Positions 8,066 through 13,540 of a DNA stretch of 13,540 nt are shown here, piece by piece (position 1 is the stretch's first letter; each line of letters opens with the position of its first letter). The stretch lies in contig JALLBK010000662.1 in assembly GCA_036940085.1 (NCBI GenBank), positions 1-13,540 on the forward strand, written 5' to 3'. The notes under the pieces were generated by a model that made no database searches, had not been told where the DNA came from, and saw only the letters and a list, made by a program, of their open reading frames with translations. This DNA comes from Discostella pseudostelligera. Lineage: Eukaryota; Bacillariophyta; Thalassiosirophyceae; Thalassiosirales; Thalassiosiraceae. A program made the position numbers and the translations under genes.

Positions 8066-9373
8066 ATGACGATGGAAAACATGACATGCCGCTTCGACAA
8101 TGAGCATCAGGATGAACCATCCTCTTCAACAACAGTGACAACATTTGTGGCCGATGAGAAAATCTACGCCGAGAAGAGTTTAAGTTGCTCTATGGAAACA
8201 ATCTATCCGGCGGACTCAATCCTTAAGAAACTCTCCTCGACCAGTGCTAATACTTGTGAGCATCAGGGTGAACCATCAACTTCAACATTGACATTGACAT
8301 CATCAATGGTCGATGAGAAAGTCGACGCCAGGAAGAGTTTAAGTTGCTATATGGAGACAGCAGTCCATCCGACGGACTCAATACTTAGAAAGGATTCCTC
8401 TACTAGTGCTGATACTGATACTGTACATCACCACCATCATCATCATCATCAACAACAACAACCAGGAGTAGCGGCAGCATCAGCGGTGGTGGCGGCGGTG
8501 GAGGTCGAATCGCAGTTACCACCACTGCACGAGATTTCTTCTTCAGATTCGGTGCCTGCCATTCAGACGCCAGCACCGGTTCTCGAAGAAGTCTTGGCAT
8601 ATGAAACAATAAACGAATCAGCGACAAAACAAGATGTTGAGAAAAGAAGCGATAGCAGTGCAGAAAGGAATGATGTGGAATCAGTGGACGACGATGCAAG
8701 TGATGCATCACCATCTGTGCCACCGATCATCACGGTCTACGAGAATCAGCAGCGTGGTGCATTGATTGAGGATGACGCAACTCATATGATGAGAGCAACA
8801 ACTAGAAGAAGTATGCTAGAAATAATTGATATCGATGACGATGAGCCAATGCCACCAACGCAATATGCTGAGACATTTGATGCCACGGATTGGAATTGTG
8901 AAGGAGTTCCTCCTCGAAGGAGTGTGATGCAGTGGATGATAAGACACGCCAGAGTAAATGATGTTCCAAAGAATTCAAAACGGAAGGGAAAGGTCGAAAT
9001 AATTGATGACCGCCATACCCTGGCGTTAGTGCCCCCGGCCCTGATTGGTGTGTCATTTGATGAGTATGACGAGAGAGATAATAATTGCTTATCAAACATT
9101 GTTGAAATGAAGTTGGAAGTGTACGATGCTGAGAATGATGCTCCAGTACCTCCAATGCAATACACATCGGTGCATGACGCGATATTAACACCAATAACAA
9201 CAACAACAATATCGGGAGTGTATACCGAGTCCTCGCAACCAGTCAAGAGTATGACTGAATGGATGATAAAGCTCACAAGAGTGGATGAGTTCTCGAGAAA
9301 CAGTTATTCCAGTTCCATACCGATACCGATGAAGAAGGGTGAATATTCAATAATTGAAGAAGATGGCGGATGA
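8066..9373 (+). CDS. Acidic orphan protein built of internal duplications
   Basis: Intronless, 435 residues; I do not recognise the family. There is no signal peptide or membrane segment, so a cytosolic or nuclear location is likely. Residues 12-63 and 64-117 are tandem copies sharing EHQ(D/G)EPS, DEK, KSLSC, MET and DSIL(K/R)K. A His8-Gln4 run follows at 121-132, then a disordered acidic middle. The C-terminal half has a second, diverged repeat: residues 251-314 and 350-431 share LE(I/V), P(M/V)PP.QY, DA, a WMI-containing segment (SVMQWMIRHARVND and SMTEWMIKLTRVDE), NS and a closing (E/S)II(D/E). A third partial copy begins at V310 (VEIID, then VPP). The WMI blocks look amphipathic and may be binding motifs. 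It may be a lineage-specific gene. ATG at 8066 is the first in frame; ATG at 8072 is also possible. Confidence 0.75.
   Translation: MTMENMTCRFDNEHQDEPSSSTTVTTFVADEKIYAEKSLSCSMETIYPADSILKKLSSTSANTCEHQGEPSTSTLTLTSSMVDEKVDARKSLSCYMETAVHPTDSILRKDSSTSADTDTVHHHHHHHHQQQQPGVAAASAVVAAVEVESQLPPLHEISSSDSVPAIQTPAPVLEEVLAYETINESATKQDVEKRSDSSAERNDVESVDDDASDASPSVPPIITVYENQQRGALIEDDATHMMRATTRRSMLEIIDIDDDEPMPPTQYAETFDATDWNCEGVPPRRSVMQWMIRHARVNDVPKNSKRKGKVEIIDDRHTLALVPPALIGVSFDEYDERDNNCLSNIVEMKLEVYDAENDAPVPPMQYTSVHDAILTPITTTTISGVYTESSQPVKSMTEWMIKLTRVDEFSRNSYSSSIPIPMKKGEYSIIEEDGG
8099..8416 (+). repeat. Tandem duplication, 52 and 54 codons
   Basis: Units 8099-8254 and 8255-8416. Nucleotide similarity remains high at the unit starts (GAGCATCAGGATGAACCATC against GAGCATCAGGGTGAACCATC) and at AAGAGTTTAAGTTGCT, so the duplication is relatively recent compared with the C-terminal one. 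Confidence 0.85.
8426..8461 (+). repeat. CAY/CAA microsatellite encoding His8-Gln4
   Basis: Eight CAT/CAC codons followed by four CAA codons in the orphan gene, right after the tandem duplication. It is probably length-variable. Confidence 0.9.
8816..9358 (+). repeat. Diverged C-terminal protein repeat of the orphan gene
   Basis: Copy A is residues 251-314 (8816-9007) and copy B residues 350-431 (9113-9358). Shared landmarks are PxPPxQY, xDA and a WMI block with RV(N/D)(D/E), then NS and IID/IIE. The copies differ by Ser/Thr-rich insertions in B. Similarity is visible in protein but weak in DNA. Confidence 0.65.
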
Positions 9374-10056
9374 CTTCCAATGACTCTCATTCGAACTATA
9401 TGTATGCATAGTAGTTGTTGATCCTGCATAATTATGAACGATAACGTCTCAACGCTTCTGCTCAAACATCTTTAATCTCTTGGGCATTGTGATTACCCTC
9501 CATGTCAACGAGAATTGCATGAATGCAGAACAATGGCAATAATCTCTGCCACGTGTAAATAATGACTACATAACATTTGAGTCAATCAATGAATCCTCCG
9601 CTATGTGCCACGTTTTTGTTCCTCTCCCGCCAAATTCGCCCTTTTTTTCACTGCAAGCTGCGAAGGAAGATCGAAGAGAAAATGACGACCTACCATATTA
9701 TGACGACGTTGACCACGAAATCCATGCCATCGTATCGTAGTTCTCACTCTCACTCTCTAGTTTAAGTGAGTTCCATCGTCGCCATCTGCTCCGTATCGCA
9801 ATAAATTCGAGGAGGCCACCACCTACGATACCGATACCACTCTAAGTAATCGTCGAGCAATAGAGATAGAGCAACCAGCTCGGAGGACCAACCACGACCC
9901 ACGACATCAGAGACGCTCATGCTCATAACCATTGCCATTGCGTCAGCAGCTTTACCAACTCAGAAATCATTGCATCATTGATACATAATTACTGAAGAAT
10001 TCTCTGGCACATACATTCAGCCTCTATCATATTATCGTCGCAATTGAATAGCAACC
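9374..10056. other. Intergenic, upstream of the M41 peptidase gene
   Basis: This stretch of 683 bases between two plus-strand genes contains two TGCCACGT sites (9547 and 9606). A short open frame at 9577-9765 has no recognisable content. I see no RNA gene or mobile element. Confidence 0.6.
9547..9613. promoter_or_regulatory. Pair of TGCCACGT sites
   Basis: TGCCACGTGT at 9547-9556 and TGCCACGTTT at 9606-9615, 59 bases apart, in the same orientation as the array at 7446-7538 and sharing its first eight bases. They lie about 440-510 bases upstream of the M41 start codon. The first keeps the full CACGTG core, the second does not. Confidence 0.4.
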
Positions 10057-11727
10057 ATGACTTGTCGGCGACCCTACCTCCTTGTTTATTGTGTCGGCGC
10101 TACCACTGCCTTCCTCGCACCCGCTAGACCGACTTTTGTACCAGCAAAGATATCCAAACGACAGCCACTTGCCCCATTTTCACCATCGAATTTTGGACAG
10201 ACAACCTATCTCAGGTTCAAACCCGAAGTTGATGAAGCCACCACTACATCAATAGAGGTCACTAATAATGCCCTCTCGCAAGCAATAGAGTCGAACAATC
10301 TTGAAAAGATACTTTCCTACCTTCAAACCCACCCTACCTTCATTCCACACCTTACCAAATCACAAATCCAAACAATATTTGATGCTATCGAATTGGCCAC
10401 GGCAGAATCAGACGATAATACCGTAAACAAACGTGCACTTCAGGATGCCAACTTGGTCTCGGCGGCGGCCGCGGGAAGTGGAGGAATTGAATTTCGTTCG
10501 TTAGATCGCGTCCGATCTCAAATGACACAACTTTATCGACTGTTGCGTGAACATGGTAGATTGAATATATTTGGTGCTATTGGACGTCCTCCACCGTCGT
10601 GCATATCCCTATCATCTCCACCACCTGAAGGACCGGTATATCCAACATCAGGATCCAAAATTATTACCCCAACTCTGCTTGAAGAAATTACCAACATGGA
10701 AATGATCAATCTCACTCCTCGACCTACCAACTTGTTATTGTATGGTGGCGTCGCATTAGCATTGTTGGAGGGATTGGCAAGTCTCTATTTTGACATTAGT
10801 TTCAATCTCATCGTGGTATGCTCTATCCTACTGGCACTGATGGATCAAATTCTAGTGAGTGGGGCTGTCTTCGAGACGGCATTGCGCATGGTACGTCCCG
10901 AAATGACAAGTCGCATTACGAAACACGAGGCAGGTCATTTTCTATGTGCCTACATACTCGGATGTCCCGTCGAAGGCGTTGTATTGAGCAAATGGGCAGC
11001 ATTGAATGATGGTCGATTCGGTAGACGATCGAGTGTGGTCTCGGCGGGGACATCGTACTATGATTTGGACCTTAGTGAACAGATTGCTGGCGTGAAGCCA
11101 CTGACACGAGAGTCTATCGATCGATATAGTATTATTGTTATGGGTGGAATAGCCGCGGAGGCATTAGAGTTTGGACGTGCCGATGGAGGAGCGGGAGATG
11201 AGGAGGCATTGGTCCGATTTTTGAGCTCGTTGAACCCGCGGAGTAAGAATGCAGTCTCGGCTTGGACGCCTGACCTCATTCGCAATCAAGCTCGTTGGGG
11301 AGCTACACAGGCGGTGCTGTTGCTGAGGGAGTATAAACCATGCTATGACGCTCTGGTAGATGCATTAGAACGGGGTGGGGACTTAGGACAGTGCATCGCA
11401 GCTATTGAAGAGGCAGGAGCAAAGGCAGGACTGAATTGGCTCAGCAAACCTTTGGGTAAGATTCTAGACGAAGGAGAATTCGGAAAATGGATACCAATCA
11501 ACGAAGTTAGCCTTACCGATGGTGTCGACATGATTGGCAGCAATGGAGATTTGTCAGAGTCTCACCACGCAACTACAGATTCCATTGCGAAAACAAATGG
11601 AGTACCGACATATGGCGATGATCCGATTACATCCACTGAAGAATTCTTGAGAAAATATCGTGATGTCATGGAAAAGAAGCTCGCAAGCATCGACGAGAAG
11701 TTGGAAGAGCTAGAAGCAAAAGACTAA
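10057..11727 (+). CDS. Plastid FtsH-like M41 metallopeptidase lacking the AAA ATPase domain
   Basis: Intronless, 556 residues. The N-terminus is a signal peptide cut at TTA|FLAPARP (residues 16-25), the classic diatom plastid-import motif, followed by a basic transit stretch. Two hydrophobic segments (about 224-245 and 247-270) would anchor it in a membrane. The zinc motif HEAGH is at 290-294, with a likely third ligand D381 in GGAGDEEAL and the GGIAAEALEFG block between, as in FtsH peptidase domains. No Walker A/B or SRH segment is present anywhere, and the upstream 200 residues do not resemble AAA. AAA-less FtsH-like proteases are known in plant chloroplasts (VIR3 of Arabidopsis, to my memory). 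The C-terminus (about 528-556) is a charged probable coiled coil. Active-site residues are intact, so I infer a real peptidase or chaperone-like partner in plastid membranes. Its stop is only 53 bases from the stop of the convergent RRM-RapZ gene. Confidence 0.88.
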   Translation: MTCRRPYLLVYCVGATTAFLAPARPTFVPAKISKRQPLAPFSPSNFGQTTYLRFKPEVDEATTTSIEVTNNALSQAIESNNLEKILSYLQTHPTFIPHLTKSQIQTIFDAIELATAESDDNTVNKRALQDANLVSAAAAGSGGIEFRSLDRVRSQMTQLYRLLREHGRLNIFGAIGRPPPSCISLSSPPPEGPVYPTSGSKIITPTLLEEITNMEMINLTPRPTNLLLYGGVALALLEGLASLYFDISFNLIVVCSILLALMDQILVSGAVFETALRMVRPEMTSRITKHEAGHFLCAYILGCPVEGVVLSKWAALNDGRFGRRSSVVSAGTSYYDLDLSEQIAGVKPLTRESIDRYSIIVMGGIAAEALEFGRADGGAGDEEALVRFLSSLNPRSKNAVSAWTPDLIRNQARWGATQAVLLLREYKPCYDALVDALERGGDLGQCIAAIEEAGAKAGLNWLSKPLGKILDEGEFGKWIPINEVSLTDGVDMIGSNGDLSESHHATTDSIAKTNGVPTYGDDPITSTEEFLRKYRDVMEKKLASIDEKLEELEAKD

Positions 11728-11780
11728 ACTCTAAATTCTAAGCAAGATAATAGTAATTAGTCAAACACACCATATCGATA

Positions 11781-13520
11781 TCACCAGCAATCGTCGTCCC
11801 ATTTTTCTCTTTTCTTTGCCCTCTCTGCCTTGCGAGCCTCTCGCTTCAAGTCTTCCCCAAATGCCTCCTCATCCTGATGCCGTGCCTCCACATCTCGATG
11901 TCGTGTGCCAACACTCACAGGCTGACGCACAATTCCATTCCCTCCCAAACCACTTCCACCATTAAAACACTGCCCATCATTGCGCCTCAATCTCGCCCGC
12001 AAAACGACAGCTAAATGTTCGACCAATACGACTGATCGATGTCGACCATACTCGCTACCAATGGATATTGTCATGGTGAGTGGCGATATTGCACCGTGCC
12101 CACCCTCATCGATCGATTCCACAAGCATCTTTATGATTTCATCGGCAATTCCATTGGCTCGCTGTCTCATCGGACTTTGACTGTTATTTGTATGACAGTC
12201 ATCTTGATCTTCATCACCTTTATCATCTGATTGGCCACCTTCTCCATCGGCATTTGCAAATTTGGACGGGTTAAGAAGTGCCCGTTTCACAAGGTAAGAC
12301 AATCCATTAAACTTTGCCACGTGTCCAGGAGCACGATCTAAATCACGCACATCTAGCGGAGGGAGGGGATGAGCGTACGAAAATCCTTTCTTGGAATGAG
12401 ATGGTGCTCCGTATTTGTATCCAAAGGAAACAAGTTCAAGATGGATAAATGCCTTGCCGAACGATGCGAGCATATTGTTCTCTGTGTTGTTCGCATCATT
12501 TTGTTCCTCCGCAGCCCTAGTTGGATGTACTGTGTTGGCTGATCTGGATCGAGATTCCTCATCAGGTGATATTGTCGAGCGCGTTTGATCGTTCTTCCAA
12601 TTGACATCTTGATCTCCATATTCCGCCAACAACTCCGATAGCGGCATTTCCCGACGTTGTTGAAAATCTCCACCATTTACCGACTCTTGTGCATTCCGTG
12701 AATGTTGTTGCTTCTTCCAATCTCCATCTTGCTCTCCATATTCAGCCAATAGATCAGATAGCGGCATTTTGCATCTCGATTGAAAATCCGTGTTGGCGAG
12801 GTCGCTTGCACCAACTTGTTCATCCGTTTGATTGGTCATAAGTTCATTATCCTCGTCATCCAATCCAAAAGCGTTTACCGACGACAGAAGCGTCATGGCG
12901 GCAGTGCATGCAATGGCTGTTGTGATGTCGTCCGAGTTGGCATTAAATTCAGAAGAGATCGTAGATTCTATTTGCTGGATGATGGCTTCATTTTTGCGTT
13001 CTTGCACTACACTCTTCTCGTGGCTTAAGGTCATATGGTGTATGCCATTATTTGATGCTGCTGCAACATTTTCAACAGCAGATGTATGATTATTTGTTGT
13101 AGTGCTGGAACTACGATCAGTAGCACTTCCCGCCCATCGACTGCTACCAAATTTTCCCTTGGAACCAAAACCACCACCACTACCACCAAAATTAGTTTTC
13201 TCTCTAGATACACGTAATGTTCTCCCATCGAACTGCATCCCATTCAAAACAGTAATGGCATAGTCCACATCTTTGAATTCCACCAATGCATAACACGAAG
13301 TAGGTGCTGCTGTCGCCGATGCGGATGCTGCATTGTAGTAGTTGTTGGCTTTGGGCTGCACTACCACAATGCCAGTTCCAGGAGTTGGGAAATCTTTCAC
13401 GTGCAAAGAGTGGGGAATGAAAAGATCATTATAGAGGTTGGTGGAGAGATTGGGTCGAGGACGGAGGTTGCCGATGTAGGCTCGTCGCTTCTTAGTGGTG
13501 GTGGCGGACGACATGGTCAT
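11781..13520 (-). CDS. RRM protein fused to a RapZ C-terminal-like domain
   Basis: Intronless, 579 residues. The N-terminal RRM spans about 13-106: RNP2 is AYIGNL (14-19), a degenerate RNP1 is CYALVEF (76-82), then AITVLNGMQFDGRTLRVSRE; the loop between the RNPs is longer than usual. A Gly/Ser-rich and acidic spacer follows, with two 40-residue-period repeats (245-312). The C-terminal domain (about 359-545) resembles the sRNA-binding C-terminus of bacterial RapZ: LELVSFGYKYG (361-371), the DVRDLD segment, the signature GSEYGRHRSV (488-497) with VEHLAVVLRARL, and a terminal RHRDVE (540-545). The N-terminal P-loop ATPase of bacterial RapZ is missing. The domain carries an acidic insertion and a Gly-rich loop, and the tail is strongly basic then acidic (KREARKAERAKKREK). 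Both ends suggest RNA binding; the target is unknown. ATG at 13514 is an alternative start. Confidence 0.82.
   Translation of the reverse strand: MTMSSATTTKKRRAYIGNLRPRPNLSTNLYNDLFIPHSLHVKDFPTPGTGIVVVQPKANNYYNAASASATAAPTSCYALVEFKDVDYAITVLNGMQFDGRTLRVSREKTNFGGSGGGFGSKGKFGSSRWAGSATDRSSSTTTNNHTSAVENVAAASNNGIHHMTLSHEKSVVQERKNEAIIQQIESTISSEFNANSDDITTAIACTAAMTLLSSVNAFGLDDEDNELMTNQTDEQVGASDLANTDFQSRCKMPLSDLLAEYGEQDGDWKKQQHSRNAQESVNGGDFQQRREMPLSELLAEYGDQDVNWKNDQTRSTISPDEESRSRSANTVHPTRAAEEQNDANNTENNMLASFGKAFIHLELVSFGYKYGAPSHSKKGFSYAHPLPPLDVRDLDRAPGHVAKFNGLSYLVKRALLNPSKFANADGEGGQSDDKGDEDQDDCHTNNSQSPMRQRANGIADEIIKMLVESIDEGGHGAISPLTMTISIGSEYGRHRSVVLVEHLAVVLRARLRRNDGQCFNGGSGLGGNGIVRQPVSVGTRHRDVEARHQDEEAFGEDLKREARKAERAKKREKWDDDCW
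12585..12788 (-). repeat. Two-copy 120-bp repeat in the RRM-RapZ linker
   Basis: Unit 1 starts at D245 (12788) and unit 2 at D285 (12668), an exact 120-base period. Both begin DFQ.R and contain MPLS(D/E)LLAEYG(E/D)QD..WK. Only the first 28 residues of each unit are conserved; the following dozen residues of unit 1 are unique. Confidence 0.85.
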
Positions 13521-13540
13521 CGTTTGGAGTGTTGTTGTTT

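Noticed and set aside
9577..9765. 62-codon open frame upstream of the M41 gene
   Set aside because: No recognisable content or conserved start context; likely part of the intergenic or 5' UTR region.
12317..12326. Another GCCACGTG core
   Set aside because: It lies inside the coding part of the RRM-RapZ gene (the APGHVAKF segment) and is explained by codons.
1..13540. CRISPR array, transposon, tRNA or rRNA
   Set aside because: No regularly spaced direct repeats with unique spacers, no terminal inverted repeats or transposase-like frame, and no cloverleaf or rRNA-like segment noticed on either strand.

Overview
The window looks like nuclear DNA from a diatom or a close photosynthetic stramenopile. 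Genes are compact, on both strands, mostly intronless or with one short GT-AG intron. The proteins carry long Ser/Thr/Asn/Asp-rich insertions. Two plastid-type proteins start with a signal peptide followed by a Phe at the predicted cleavage site (SLA|FSPS and TTA|FLAPARP), the 'ASAFAP' bipartite import signal of complex red plastids. Single-copy eukaryotic genes (proteasome subunit, SWI/SNF subunit) rule out a prokaryotic source. The exact species cannot be read from the sequence.

Layout: (1) 14-706 +, plastid two-helix membrane protein with a DUF3007-type domain. (2) 967-1929 -, 26S proteasome lid subunit RPN12/PSMD8, two exons. (3) 2344-2862 -, possible uncharacterised small gene lying antisense to the start of the next gene. 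(4) 2603-4613 +, PP2C-family protein phosphatase, two exons, with a long Ser/Gly-rich, possibly mitochondrial N-terminus. (5) 5085-7298 -, SMARCD/Swp73 (BAF60) subunit of SWI/SNF with an SWIB domain. (6) 7299-8065, a divergent intergenic region with four copies of TGCCACGTGGA at 31/20/30-base spacing. (7) 8066-9373 +, an acidic orphan protein built of two kinds of internal duplication. (8) 10057-11727 +, plastid-targeted FtsH-like M41 metallopeptidase without an AAA domain. (9) 11781-13520 -, a protein joining an RRM to a domain resembling the RNA-binding C-terminus of bacterial RapZ.

The genes do not form a pathway; this is an ordinary eukaryotic neighbourhood with mixed housekeeping genes. 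The strongest candidates for something undescribed are the RRM-RapZ_C fusion, the phased G-box array upstream of the SWI/SNF subunit, the duplicated orphan protein, and the unresolved antisense ORF pair at 2344-2862.
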